Part shown: positions 52,819-61,961 of the stretch, one piece after another | How the letters are laid out: the number at the start of each line of letters is the position of its first letter | Numbering within the stretch: the stretch's first letter is position 1 | Origin: Oxalobacteraceae bacterium | Lineage (GTDB): Bacteria > Pseudomonadota > Gammaproteobacteria > Burkholderiales > Burkholderiaceae_D | Reading direction: 5' to 3' | Assembly: GCA_027490725.1 (NCBI GenBank) | Contig: JAIXXN010000027.1 | Coordinates: forward strand, 62,001 to 126,000 | Length of the DNA: 64,000 bases | The notes under the pieces: generated by a model | The model's input: only the letters and a program-made list of their open reading frames with translations | Told to the model about the DNA's origin: nothing | Databases searched by the model: none | Position numbers and translations under genes: made by a program

Positions 52819-55328
52819 TGGCGGCGCCAGTGACTGCGCGCTGGCTGTTTGCGCTGCTGGTGAGTGCGGCAGGGACAGCGCCAGTACTGGCGGCAACATC
52901 AGCCCAGCCTGCCACCAGCAGCTTTGCCGAGCAGACCCGCGCATTGCAGAAGCAGGCGGGTCTGTTTGACCTGTGGACCGATACCCAGCGGGGCCGGGTG
53001 CTACTGGGCGTGACCCTGCTGGATCAGCCCTTCCTACTGGTGAGCTCGCTGCCCTACGCACTGGGCTCGAACGATATCGGGCTGGATCGCGGTCAGGGCG
53101 GTGAGATGCAGATGGTGCATTTCGAACGCCATGGTACGCGGCTGTTTCTGGTACGCGATAACACCGCTTACGTCGCCCATTCCGCCGACGCCGATGAACG
53201 CGCCGCGGTGCGCGAATCGTTTGCCAGCGCTGTGCTGTGGGCTGGCGAGATTCTGGCCACGGAAAACCAGCAGTACCTGATCGATTTCTCGAGTTTTCTG
53301 CTGGCCGACCGGCATGGCGTGAGCGCCCGGCTGGCTGCTAACAAGCAGGGCACGTATCAGGTGGACGCGGGCCGTAGTGCGGTACTGGCCGCGCAGGCCA
53401 AAGCGTTTCCCGATAATCTGGAACTGGAAGCCTTGCTCACTTTCGCCGGTCCGGCCAGTGGCGAATGGGTGCGTCAGGTCGCTGCCGACGCTGCCAGTAT
53501 CGCGTTGCGCCAGCGTATCAGCATGGTGCGCCTGCCGGAGCTCGATGGTGCTTGGCAGCCGCGCCGCTATCACCCGTACTCGGGTGGCTTCGATGTGAGT
53601 TATTTCGATTTCGCTACGCCGCTGGCCAGTAGTATCGATGTGCACTGGCAGGTGCGGCACCGGCTGGAAAAGACCGATCCCGGAGCTGCGTTGAGCAGCG
53701 TCAAACGCCCGATTGTCTACTACGTCGACCGTGGCGCGCCGGAGCCGGTGCGCAGTGCGCTGATCGAAGGCGCGTCGTGGTGGGCCACTGCTTTCGAGAA
53801 GGCCGGTTACAAAGATGCCTTCCGCGTCGAGTTATTGCCCGAAGGGGCGGACGCGATGGATATCCGCTACAACATGATTCACTGGGTGCATCGTGCGACC
53901 CGTGGCTGGTCTTATGGCAACGCGCTGGCCGATCCCCGCACCGGCCAGATTCTGCGCGGCGCCGTGACGCTCGGTTCGCAACGGGTGCGGCAGGACATCC
54001 TGATTGCGGAAAGTCTGCTGGCTCCTTATAGCAAAGCCGGCAAAACCGGCAATCCGGAGACACAAGGCCAGCAGTCGCCGGCCGCGCTGCAGAATATGGC
54101 GGAACAGATGGCACTGGCGCGGCTGCGCCAGCTGGCTGCGCACGAAGTTGGTCACACGCTGGGCTTTGCCCATAATTTTGCGGCGAGTCGCAGCGGGAAT
54201 GGCTCGGTGATGGATTATCCGCACCCTATCCTGAAGCTCGACAGCGCCGGCAAGGTCGATCTGGCCGAGGCCTATGGGGTCGGCGTGGGGGCGTGGGATG
54301 ATTATATTGTGCGCTACATCTATGGTGATTTCGGTAGTGGTGCAGCGGAGCAGCAGGCACTGGCCGCGCTGCGCGTCAGCGCACACCAGGCGGGGATGCG
54401 GTATTCCAGCGATCAGGATGCCCGCGCTCCCGGTGCCAGCCATCCGGATGGGCTGCTGTGGGATTTCGGTGCAGACAGCCTGCAAACCTGGGATCAGCTG
54501 GGCGCAGTGCGGCAGCGCGCGCTGCAGAATTTTTCCTTCGATGTGCTACCCGATGCCCGTCAGGCTGGCGAACTGGAAGCGCGGCTGGTACCGGTGTATC
54601 TGCTGCAGCGCTATCAGGCCGAAGCACTGGCCCGCCTGATAGGTGGCGCCAGCTTCGAGAGTAGCAGCGCCGCGGAGATTCGCGCTGGGAGTAGTCGTGC
54701 CGGCACGCAAGTGACGAACGCCGCCCAGCAGCGTCAGGCCTTGCAGCGCCTCAGTGAGACCCTGCGTGCCGAATACCTGGCTTTACCGGCCAGTGTGCTC
54801 GACATCCTGACCCCGCCAGCGGTGGGTTACGAGCGTGGCCGCGAATATTTTGCCAGCCGCATGGCCTCGGTGTTCGATGCCTTGTCCATGGCCGAAGCGG
54901 GCGCTGCGCAGACGGCCGGGCTGCTGTTCGATGCCGAACGGCTAAACCGGCTGGCCTGGCAGCAGGCGCGCGATCCTGCTCAGCTCGGCGTCGACGGTTT
55001 GCTGCAACAGGTATTCCAGGCCACCTGGCAGCGTGAAGCAGTGCCGGCACGCGTGGTGGCAGGTGAAGCGCTGCAACTGGCGTCAAACTGGGTGGTGCTG
55101 GATGCCATGCTGAACCTGCTCGACAGCGGTAAATTGCACCCGCAGGTGGCGGCCCAGTTGCAGGAGCGCGCCCGGCAACTGGTGCAGTGGCTGCAGAAAC
55201 ATCCGGGGCAGGGTAGTACGGCGGCCAGCCGCCAGCAGGCTGCCGAGCTGTTGATGGCTTATCTGCGCGATCCGCGCAGTGTGAAATTGCGCAGCCTGCC
55301 ACCAGTTCCGCCCGGTGCGCCGATTTAA
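52818..55328 (+). CDS. Secreted zinc metalloprotease (DUF5117/DUF5118-like)
   Basis: An 836-residue exported protein with a signal peptide (ARWLFALLVSAAGTAPVLAA). N-terminal domains are of the DUF5118/5117 kind, followed by a metzincin-like catalytic part with AHEVGHTLGFAH (442-452 holds H442, H446 and H452 as zinc ligands and E443 as base). A long C-terminal helical part follows. The family is common in gammaproteobacteria and Massilia. It overlaps the S9A peptidase gene by one base. Together they could degrade peptides or an antimicrobial; substrates are unknown. Confidence 0.87.
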   Translation: MAAPVTARWLFALLVSAAGTAPVLAATSAQPATSSFAEQTRALQKQAGLFDLWTDTQRGRVLLGVTLLDQPFLLVSSLPYALGSNDIGLDRGQGGEMQMVHFERHGTRLFLVRDNTAYVAHSADADERAAVRESFASAVLWAGEILATENQQYLIDFSSFLLADRHGVSARLAANKQGTYQVDAGRSAVLAAQAKAFPDNLELEALLTFAGPASGEWVRQVAADAASIALRQRISMVRLPELDGAWQPRRYHPYSGGFDVSYFDFATPLASSIDVHWQVRHRLEKTDPGAALSSVKRPIVYYVDRGAPEPVRSALIEGASWWATAFEKAGYKDAFRVELLPEGADAMDIRYNMIHWVHRATRGWSYGNALADPRTGQILRGAVTLGSQRVRQDILIAESLLAPYSKAGKTGNPETQGQQSPAALQNMAEQMALARLRQLAAHEVGHTLGFAHNFAASRSGNGSVMDYPHPILKLDSAGKVDLAEAYGVGVGAWDDYIVRYIYGDFGSGAAEQQALAALRVSAHQAGMRYSSDQDARAPGASHPDGLLWDFGADSLQTWDQLGAVRQRALQNFSFDVLPDARQAGELEARLVPVYLLQRYQAEALARLIGGASFESSSAAEIRAGSSRAGTQVTNAAQQRQALQRLSETLRAEYLALPASVLDILTPPAVGYERGREYFASRMASVFDALSMAEAGAAQTAGLLFDAERLNRLAWQQARDPAQLGVDGLLQQVFQATWQREAVPARVVAGEALQLASNWVVLDAMLNLLDSGKLHPQVAAQLQERARQLVQWLQKHPGQGSTAASRQQAAELLMAYLRDPRSVKLRSLPPVPPGAPI

Positions 55329-55330
55329 TG

Positions 55331-55375
55331 CGCACCAAAATGATGCCTTATTTCGGTGCGCACAGCCTTGGTGCG
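55331..55375 (+). promoter_or_regulatory. NtrC upstream activating sites for the ammonium transporter
   Basis: Two NtrC-like dyads precede the sigma-54 promoter: CGCACCAAAATGATGCC (55331-55347) and GCAC-AGCCTTG-GTGC (55360-55374). The first matches 13 of 17 positions of the classical glnA site, and both keep the 4-7-4 geometry. A third, GCAC-CAAATTG-GTAC (55425-55439), overlaps the -24 region. Confidence 0.62.
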
Positions 55376-55433
55376 CACCTATGCACAAAATGAAAACACC
55401 GTGAAATCAACCACTTAAGCAATCGCACCAAAT

Positions 55434-55449
55434 TGGTACGATTATTGCT
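55434..55449 (+). promoter_or_regulatory. Sigma-54 promoter of the ammonium transporter
   Basis: TGGTACG-ATTA-TTGCT fits the sigma-54 consensus TGGYRYR-N4-TTGCW, with GG and GC exactly 10 bases apart. Transcription would start near 55460, about 38 bases before the ATG. Confidence 0.72.
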
Positions 55450-55498
55450 CCATTACATTGCATAAAACAATTTCTGCATTATTTTGGGGAGTGGTCTG

Positions 55499-56701
55499 AT
55501 GGGTGATTTCAAAAGCGGCGCCGACGCACTGTTTATCTTGCTGGGCGCAATCATGATTCTGGCGATGCACGCCGGCTTCGCGTTTCTCGAACTGGGTACG
55601 GTGCGCAAGAAAAACCAGGTGAATGCGCTGGTCAAGATTCTGGTGGACTTTGCCGTGTCGACTATTGCGTATTTCTTTGTCGGTTACAGCATCGCGTATG
55701 GCATTAACTTCTTTGCGTCGGCCGATGTGCTGGCCGAGAAAAATGGCTACGAGCTGGTTAAATTCTTCTTTCTGCTGACCTTCGCCGCCGCGATTCCGGC
55801 GATTATTTCGGGCGGCATTGCCGAGCGTGCCCGTTTTCATCCGCAAACCGTTGCCACGGCGCTGCTGGTGGGACTGGTCTATCCTTTCTTTGAAGGCATC
55901 GTCTGGAATCACCGTTTCGGGGTGCAGGACTGGTTGGCTGCGACGCTCGGTGCCGAGTTTCACGACTTTGCCGGTTCGGTGGTGGTGCATGCCGTGGGTG
56001 GCTGGATCGCCTTGCCAGCCGTGCTGCTACTGGGTGCGCGACGTGGCCGTTACATGAAGAATGGTGCAATTGCCGCCCATCCGCCCTCGTCGATTCCCTT
56101 CCTTGCGCTGGGTGCGTGGATCCTGACAGTGGGCTGGTTCGGTTTTAACGTGATGAGTGCTCAGGCACTCGACAAGATGAATGGTCTGGTCGCGGTGAAC
56201 TCGCTGATGGCGATGGTGGGCGGGACGCTGGTGGCGCTGGTGATGGGTAAAAATGACCCCGGCTTCGCCTACAACGGGCCGCTGGCAGGGCTGGTGGCGG
56301 TGTGCGCCGGTTCCGATCTGATGCACCCGCTGGGTGCACTGATCACCGGTGGGATTGCCGGCGCGCTGTTTGTAAGCATGTTCACGCTGGCCCAGAACAA
56401 ATGGAAAATTGATGATGTGCTGGGGGTCTGGCCGCTGCATGGACTGTGTGGCGCATGGGGCGGGATCGCCGCCGGTATCTTCGGTCTGAAATCGCTGGGC
56501 GGTATCGGTGGCGTGACGCTGGCTGCGCAGTGCGCCGGCACCGCGCTGGGGGTCGTGATTGCGCTGGCCGGCGGCGCTGCCGTGTACGGCGGCATCAAAG
56601 CGGTGATGGGGCTGCGACTCGATCCGGAAGACGAATTCCAGGGCGCCGACCTGTCGATTCACCGTATCAGCTCGACACCGGAACGCGAATCGAGCTGGTA
56701 G
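55499..56701 (+). CDS. amt: Ammonium transporter Amt
   Basis: A 400-residue inner-membrane channel with eleven TM helices that takes up ammonium. The conserved twin histidines are H164 (VVVHAVGG) and H314 (LHGLCGAWGG); DFAGSVVVH and the FEGIVW-type pore text are present. ATG 55499 follows GGGGAG. No glnK gene adjoins, which is unusual. It is controlled by a sigma-54 promoter with NtrC sites, so it is expected to rise under nitrogen limitation. Confidence 0.95.
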   Translation: MGDFKSGADALFILLGAIMILAMHAGFAFLELGTVRKKNQVNALVKILVDFAVSTIAYFFVGYSIAYGINFFASADVLAEKNGYELVKFFFLLTFAAAIPAIISGGIAERARFHPQTVATALLVGLVYPFFEGIVWNHRFGVQDWLAATLGAEFHDFAGSVVVHAVGGWIALPAVLLLGARRGRYMKNGAIAAHPPSSIPFLALGAWILTVGWFGFNVMSAQALDKMNGLVAVNSLMAMVGGTLVALVMGKNDPGFAYNGPLAGLVAVCAGSDLMHPLGALITGGIAGALFVSMFTLAQNKWKIDDVLGVWPLHGLCGAWGGIAAGIFGLKSLGGIGGVTLAAQCAGTALGVVIALAGGAAVYGGIKAVMGLRLDPEDEFQGADLSIHRISSTPERESSW

Positions 56702-56718
56702 TGGTGTAAATAAGACAA

Positions 56719-56737
56719 GAAAATGATTGTCATGGCC
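56719..56737. promoter_or_regulatory. Weak Fur-like sequence before PEP-CTERM gene
   Basis: GAAAATGATTGTCATGGCC agrees with 13 of 19 positions of the Fur box. It lies 70 bases before the PEP-CTERM gene start. The match could be fortuitous. Confidence 0.3.
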
Positions 56738-56806
56738 ATAATTTTCGCCGCATAATAAATGCACTGTTTGTCCTGATCAATTCATCACTGATATGAAGGC
56801 GGCCAC

Positions 56807-57520
56807 ATGAAAAGTAAATTGCTTCAAGGAATCTTCGCGATCGGTTTTTCTGTAGCCGTGCTGGCGCCCGGCGCCCAAGCACAGACCATGCAATCGGTCG
56901 AAGGCGCCAATCTGGTGTTCTACTACGATGTCGATTTCTGGGGCACCGGTACGCCTACCGTGACTGGCAATAGCATCTCGTTCGCGCCCAAGAGTGATTA
57001 CCAGCTAAGTGCTACCGGATTGGCTGCTGCAGACCAACCCTTTGCGGGCTATACAGCGCATTCCTCCTCGACACTAGTGGTGGTGGCGAAGGGCGGCTAT
57101 GCGCTGAGCTCCGTGGTGGACTTTGCTCTGCGCGGCACGGCAACACTGGGTACTGACGGCTACGCGATTGGGATGTTGTCTGGCTATTTGCGCAGCGGGA
57201 TTTATGATGCCAACGGCTTCTGGCCAACCGGCACGCTGATGGAGAATATCTCCATGCCAGCAATTGGCCTCGTCAATGGCAATTTTGAAGGGCTTGCCAG
57301 CACTGTTGGTGACGGCCAGCGCTATCACGTGCTGAATTTGATGGGCGATGTAGGTTTGTTTGTTGCGCATACGGGAGTGGGTACCAGTACTGCCAGCCTG
57401 ACCGAAGTGAGCTACGCCTTTAATGTCAGTGCAGTGCCGGAGCCTGAAACCTATATGATGCTGGGTGCCGGTCTGGCGCTGGTGGGTTTTGCTGCGCGTC
57501 GCCGCAAACAGCCGGCCTGA
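56807..57520 (+). CDS. PEP-CTERM exported protein
   Basis: A 237-residue protein with a signal peptide (LLQGIFAIGFSVAVLAPGAQ). The C-terminal sorting tail consists of VPEPETY, a hydrophobic helix and a basic end (RRRKQ). Exosortase usually cleaves and anchors such proteins in exopolysaccharide-producing bacteria. The middle is a beta-rich unknown domain with many Gly, Ser and Thr. No exosortase gene lies in the window. A terminator follows at 57541. Confidence 0.85.
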   Translation: MKSKLLQGIFAIGFSVAVLAPGAQAQTMQSVEGANLVFYYDVDFWGTGTPTVTGNSISFAPKSDYQLSATGLAAADQPFAGYTAHSSSTLVVVAKGGYALSSVVDFALRGTATLGTDGYAIGMLSGYLRSGIYDANGFWPTGTLMENISMPAIGLVNGNFEGLASTVGDGQRYHVLNLMGDVGLFVAHTGVGTSTASLTEVSYAFNVSAVPEPETYMMLGAGLALVGFAARRRKQPA

Positions 57521-57540
57521 ACGCATAGCTGACTCAAGAG

Positions 57541-57566
57541 AAAGGCTCCTTGCGGAGCCTTTTTTG
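57541..57566 (+). terminator. Intrinsic terminator after PEP-CTERM gene
   Basis: AGGCTCC-TTGC-GGAGCCT (57543-57560) is a perfect seven-base stem followed by six T residues. It ends transcription of the PEP-CTERM gene and, being near-symmetrical, could also serve the convergent XRE-cupin gene. Confidence 0.85.
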
Positions 57567-57569
57567 CAT

Positions 57570-58145
57570 TTAACGGTGGATCACCACCAGCAGTGCTTTG
57601 GCCTCGGTCTTGCCGACGTTGCGGATGATGTGCTGTAGATCGCCCGGATAGCGGGCGGTGCTGCCGATCTTGATCTTGCGCTTCTCGCCAGCCACTTCCA
57701 CTTCCGCCGAGCCATGTAACAGCGTGACATGTTCCTGGGCGCCGGGATCATGCCCTTGCGAGGCCAGTTCGCCGCCCGGCGCCAGCGTCAGTTCATACCA
57801 TTCATATTTTCCGGCCAGTTCCATCGGGCCCAGAATCCGCAGCACATAGCCGGCATGCTGGCCGGGCAGGGTGGGTGTTTCATGGGCTTCCAGCACACGG
57901 ATGGTTTCCGGACTCTTTTCTGCCGTCGCCAGCAACTCGCCGATCTGCACCCCCAGTGCATTCGCCAGACGCCAGGTGATGGCGATGGTGGGATTGGCTT
58001 TTTCCCGCTCGATTTGCGATAGCATCGATTTCGACACACCGGCAATGCGCGATAAATCCTCCAGCGTCAGGCCGCGGGCTAGCCGCAAGCGTTGCAGAGC
58101 CGCACCAACTTCGGGCGGGGCATTGGTGGAAATGGGAGTTTGCAT
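57570..58145 (-). CDS. XRE-cupin transcription regulator
   Basis: A 191-residue regulator with an N-terminal XRE helix-turn-helix (LEDLSRIAGVSKSMLSQIER, about 28-50) and a C-terminal cupin (LAPGGELASQGHDPGAQEHV, VEVAGEKRKIKIG, about 110-185) that probably senses a small molecule. Genes of this kind often flank amino-acid catabolic operons. It faces away from kbl-tdh-sdaA, so it may control threonine use. The ligand is unknown. Confidence 0.87.
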   Translation of the reverse strand: MQTPISTNAPPEVGAALQRLRLARGLTLEDLSRIAGVSKSMLSQIEREKANPTIAITWRLANALGVQIGELLATAEKSPETIRVLEAHETPTLPGQHAGYVLRILGPMELAGKYEWYELTLAPGGELASQGHDPGAQEHVTLLHGSAEVEVAGEKRKIKIGSTARYPGDLQHIIRNVGKTEAKALLVVIHR

Positions 58146-58240
58146 TGTTTTATTTGGTGTATGGTCTAAATTTCAATGGAATCAGTGCCCGTAGATGGCT
58201 TGCGAAGTTCAATGGGCTTCTGTAATATTCAATATATCGA

Positions 58241-58273
58241 ATTCGTGTTCGACATAACGAATTTCTCATAACG
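58241..58273. promoter_or_regulatory. Candidate operator between XRE-cupin gene and kbl
   Basis: Inverted repeat ATTCGT (58241-58246) and ACGAAT (58257-58262), with the direct repeat CATAACG at 58253 and 58267. It lies 32-64 bases before kbl. It could be the site of the divergent regulator; evidence is only symmetry and position. Confidence 0.35.
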
Positions 58274-58304
58274 TAGTGAAATCGTACCACAGACAGGAAC
58301 CTCT

Positions 58305-59510
58305 ATGAGCATTCAGGCAAAATCCACTTTCTTCAGCGGCCTCCAGCAAACCCTCGACCAACTGCGCGAGCAGGGTCTGTACAAACCGGAGCGCGTACTG
58401 GCTTCGCGTCAGGGTGCCGAAGTGATGAGTGAGGATGGCCGAATGCTGATCAATATGTGCGCCAACAACTATCTGGGCCTGTCCGGCCAGGAGTGGGTGG
58501 CGCAGGCCTCGATCGATGCGACGGAGAAATATGGCTACGGCCTGTCGTCGGTGCGCTTCATCTGCGGCACCCAGACCGTGCACAAGCAGCTGGAACAGGC
58601 GATTTCGACCTTCCTCGGTACCGAAGACACGATTCTGTACGCGGCCGCTTTCGATGCGAATGGTGGGGTATTCGAGCCGCTGTTCGACGAGAACGATGCG
58701 ATCATTTCCGATGCACTGAACCACGCCTCGATTATCGACGGTATCCGTCTGTGCAAGGCAGCACGCTTCCGTTACGCCCACAACGACATGGCCGATCTGG
58801 AAGCGCAACTGCAGGCAGCCGCCGGCAAACGCCATAAAGTCATCGTCACGGATGGGGTGTTCTCGATGGACGGTACGATTGCCCAGCTCGACAAGATCTG
58901 CGATCTGGCTGATCAGTACGGCGCGCTGGTGATGATCGATGAGTGTCATGCTTCGGGTTTCATGGGCGCGACCGGCCGCGGCACCCACGAGCACCATCAT
59001 GTCATGGGGCGCATCGACATCATTACCGGTACGCTGGGCAAGGCACTGGGCGGGGCGATGGGGGGCTTCACCTCGGCGCGCAAGGAAGTGATCGATATGC
59101 TGCGCCAGAAATCGCGTCCGTATCTGTTCTCGAACACGCTGGCACCGGCCATCGCCGGGGCATCGCTGGCGGTGCTGGAACGGCTGTCCGCCTCGACCGA
59201 ACTGCGTGACCGCCTGCACGAAAACACCGCCTTCTTCCGCGCCGAAATCGAACGGATCGGTTTCACCATCAAACCGGGCACCCATCCGGTGGTGCCGGTG
59301 ATGCTGTTCGACGCACCCGTCGCACAGAAATTTGCGGCCCGCATGTATGAACTGGGCGTGTTGCTGAGCGGCTTCTTCTACCCGGTCGTGCCGATGGGGC
59401 AGGCGCGGGTGCGCGTCCAGCTGTCTGCCGCGCATACCCGCGAGCAGCTGGAAACCGTGCTCAAAGCATTCGAACAGGCTGGCCGCGAACTGGGCCTGCT
59501 GAAGAACTAA
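58305..59510 (+). CDS. kbl: 2-amino-3-ketobutyrate CoA ligase (glycine C-acetyltransferase)
   Basis: A 401-residue PLP enzyme that splits 2-amino-3-ketobutyrate with CoA to glycine and acetyl-CoA. Fold-type I features include the PLP-binding Lys in TGTLGKALGGAMGG and the Asp/His contacts in MIDECHASGFMG. SFVRFICGTQ-type text (LSSVRFICGTQTVHKQLE) is diagnostic of Kbl. It starts the operon kbl-tdh-sdaA. ATG 58305 follows CAGGAA. Confidence 0.95.
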   Translation: MSIQAKSTFFSGLQQTLDQLREQGLYKPERVLASRQGAEVMSEDGRMLINMCANNYLGLSGQEWVAQASIDATEKYGYGLSSVRFICGTQTVHKQLEQAISTFLGTEDTILYAAAFDANGGVFEPLFDENDAIISDALNHASIIDGIRLCKAARFRYAHNDMADLEAQLQAAAGKRHKVIVTDGVFSMDGTIAQLDKICDLADQYGALVMIDECHASGFMGATGRGTHEHHHVMGRIDIITGTLGKALGGAMGGFTSARKEVIDMLRQKSRPYLFSNTLAPAIAGASLAVLERLSASTELRDRLHENTAFFRAEIERIGFTIKPGTHPVVPVMLFDAPVAQKFAARMYELGVLLSGFFYPVVPMGQARVRVQLSAAHTREQLETVLKAFEQAGRELGLLKN

Positions 59511-59537
59511 AACATGAAAATCGTCAGGAATAACACT

Positions 59538-60509
59538 ATGAATACTCAGCAACGCATCCTCGTCATCGGTGCCAATGGTCAGATTGGTAGCGAACTGGTG
59601 GAAGCACTGGCTGCCCAGCACGGCGCCCAGAATGTGATCGCGGCCGATATCAGCCCGAACAATCTGTATCACGCGGCCCGTTATACGGTGCTGAACGTGC
59701 TCGATAAAGACGCGCTGGCCACGCTGGTGGCAGCCGAGGAAATTACCCAGGTCTACCAGTTGGCAGCGATGCTGTCGGCCACCGGCGAAGCGGCGCCGCT
59801 GAAGGCGTGGACCCTGAACATGGATGGCTTGCTCAACATTCTCGAAGTGGCGCGCGAGCGCAATGCCGTGGGCAAGCCGCTGCGTATCTTCTGGCCGTCT
59901 TCGATTGCAGCGTTCGGCCCGAATACTCCGGCTCTTGCTACCCCGCAAACCACGGTGATGGATCCGACTACCATCTACGGTATCAGCAAGCTGGCCGGCG
60001 AGCGTCTGTGCGAGTACTACTTCCTCAAGTACGGTGTCGATGTGCGCAGCATCCGCTACCCGGGCATCATCAGCTTCAAATCGCCACCGGGCGGTGGTAC
60101 CACGGATTACGCGATCGCCATTTTCCACTCGGCACTGCGTGGCGAGCGTTACGAATCCTTCCTCGGCCCGCAGACCACGCTGCCGATGATCTACATGCCT
60201 GATGCGATCCGTGCCACCATCGAACTGATGGACGCACCAGCCGAACTGATCAAGGTGCGTTCGGCCTACAATGTGGCAGGTGTGTCGTTCAATCCGGCGC
60301 AACTGGCCGAAGCAATCACCCGCAAGCTGCCAGACTTCAAGATCGCCTACCAGCCTGATAGCCGTCAGGCGATTGCCGACACCTGGCCCCAGAGTCTGGA
60401 CGACAGTACCGCGACCGCCGACTGGGGCTGGCAGGCACGCATCGGTATCGATGCCATGGTCGACGATATGCTGGCCAACGTGGATGTCAGCCTCGGCAAG
60501 GCAGCCTGA
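59538..60509 (+). CDS. tdh: L-threonine 3-dehydrogenase, short-chain extended type
   Basis: A 323-residue NAD-dependent enzyme oxidising threonine to 2-amino-3-ketobutyrate, the substrate of Kbl. It belongs to the extended SDR/epimerase-like class rather than the zinc alcohol-dehydrogenase-like E. coli Tdh. It has ILVIGANGQIGSELVEAL (NAD-binding) and the catalytic YGISK. ATG 59538 is chosen after CAGGAATAA. It lies 27 bases after kbl. Confidence 0.93.
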   Translation: MNTQQRILVIGANGQIGSELVEALAAQHGAQNVIAADISPNNLYHAARYTVLNVLDKDALATLVAAEEITQVYQLAAMLSATGEAAPLKAWTLNMDGLLNILEVARERNAVGKPLRIFWPSSIAAFGPNTPALATPQTTVMDPTTIYGISKLAGERLCEYYFLKYGVDVRSIRYPGIISFKSPPGGGTTDYAIAIFHSALRGERYESFLGPQTTLPMIYMPDAIRATIELMDAPAELIKVRSAYNVAGVSFNPAQLAEAITRKLPDFKIAYQPDSRQAIADTWPQSLDDSTATADWGWQARIGIDAMVDDMLANVDVSLGKAA

Positions 60510-60564
60510 CCGTTTTACCCATAAAAATAAACCAGTAGCATACGAGACAAGCGAGAAAATCACG

Positions 60565-61956
60565 ATGGACATGAGCGTATTTGACCTGTTTAAGATCGGC
60601 ATCGGACCGTCGAGTTCCCATACGGTGGGACCGATGGTCGCCGCACGCCGTTTTTTGCTTGATAACGCTCCGCTCGACGACGTCACAGCCGTAAGGGCCG
60701 AACTCTATGGTTCGCTAGCGCTGACCGGTGTCGGTCACGCCACCGACAAGGCGGTGTTGCTGGGGTTGATGGGCGAGACCCCGCAGGATGTGGTGCCGAC
60801 CGAGGTCGACCAGCGTCTGGCCGAGGCGGCCGCCAGTGGCGAGTTGCGCTTGCTGGGCAGCCATGTCGTGCCATTCCAGCGCGCCACCCATCTGCTATTC
60901 CATATGTCCGAATCACTGGCTGAACACCCGAATGGCATGCGCTTCACCCTGAGTCGCCGTGACGGTAGCCAGACCAGCAAGGTGTACTACTCGGTGGGCG
61001 GCGGGTTTATCCGTGCAGAAGGGGAGCAGCAGCAGGCAGCGAGCAGCCCGCAGCGGGAGTTGCCGTATCCCTTCGATACCATGGTGCAGTTGCTGGCGCA
61101 CGGCGAGCGCAGCGGTCTGACGATTCCGCAGATGCTGCGTGCCAACGAGAATCTGCGCTATAGCGACGCCGAGCTCGACACCGGCATTGACCACATCTGG
61201 CAAGTGATGCGCGACTGTATCGCCCATGGCTTGACGACGCCGGGTCAGTTGCCGGGCGGGCTGAATGTAAAGCGCCGTGCCGCCAAACTGTGGCAGCAGG
61301 CCAACGATAACAGTGCCCCCGAAAAACGCATAAATGATCTGCCGCATGATGCTCTGCATGTCGTCAGTCTGTATGCAATGGCGGTCAACGAAGAAAATGC
61401 GGCCGGTGGCCGGGTCGTCACGGCGCCGACCAATGGTGCAGCAGGGATTATTCCCGCCGTGCTGCGCTACTACGCGGAAGACTGCAAGCCCAGCGATCCG
61501 CAAACGGGCATCCGCAACTTCCTGCTGACGGCGGCGGCGATTGGCATGCTGTGCAAACGCAATGCCTCGATCTCGGGGGCAGAGATCGGCTGTCAGGGCG
61601 AGGTCGGCGTGGCGTGCGCCATGGCTGCTGCCGGGCTGGTTGCAGCACTGGGCGGCAGCAATGCGCAGATTGAAAATGCGGCAGAAATCGGTATCGAACA
61701 TCACCTCGGCATGACCTGCGACCCGATAGGCGGACTAGTGCAGATTCCCTGCATCGAGCGCAATGGCATGGGGGCGGTGAAAGCCATCACCGCCGCCTCG
61801 CTGGCCCTGAAGGGTGATGGTACCCACTTCGTCAGCCTCGACGATGTGATCGAAACCATGCGCCAGACCGGCGCCGACATGCAGGCCAAGTACAAGGAAA
61901 CCTCGCTGGGTGGGCTGGCGATCCACGTGATCACCGTCAACCACGCTGCCTGCTAG
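60565..61956 (+). CDS. sdaA: L-serine ammonia-lyase, iron-sulfur dependent
   Basis: A 463-residue [4Fe-4S] lyase that converts serine to pyruvate and ammonia. The start has the typical [20 protein letters not shown]. Cluster cysteines lie in the regions of [16 protein letters not shown] and TCDPIGG. It is the third gene of the kbl-tdh-sdaA unit, 55 bases after tdh. Threonine carbon flows to glycine, which a GlyA enzyme elsewhere can turn into serine, and SdaA then gives pyruvate. It converges on the last gene with a 5-base gap. Confidence 0.95.
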   Translation: MDMSVFDLFKIGIGPSSSHTVGPMVAARRFLLDNAPLDDVTAVRAELYGSLALTGVGHATDKAVLLGLMGETPQDVVPTEVDQRLAEAAASGELRLLGSHVVPFQRATHLLFHMSESLAEHPNGMRFTLSRRDGSQTSKVYYSVGGGFIRAEGEQQQAASSPQRELPYPFDTMVQLLAHGERSGLTIPQMLRANENLRYSDAELDTGIDHIWQVMRDCIAHGLTTPGQLPGGLNVKRRAAKLWQQANDNSAPEKRINDLPHDALHVVSLYAMAVNEENAAGGRVVTAPTNGAAGIIPAVLRYYAEDCKPSDPQTGIRNFLLTAAAIGMLCKRNASISGAEIGCQGEVGVACAMAAAGLVAALGGSNAQIENAAEIGIEHHLGMTCDPIGGLVQIPCIERNGMGAVKAITAASLALKGDGTHFVSLDDVIETMRQTGADMQAKYKETSLGGLAIHVITVNHAAC

Positions 61957-61961
61957 GCGGC

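Noticed and set aside
50608..53061. Very long minus-strand frame (817 codons) opposite the S9A peptidase
   Set aside because: Antisense shadow of a gene with an intact catalytic triad; no recognisable domain and no ribosome site.
58266..60686. Minus-strand frame of 806 codons opposite kbl and tdh
   Set aside because: It spans two enzymes with clear active sites on the plus strand; composition is typical of a codon-bias shadow.
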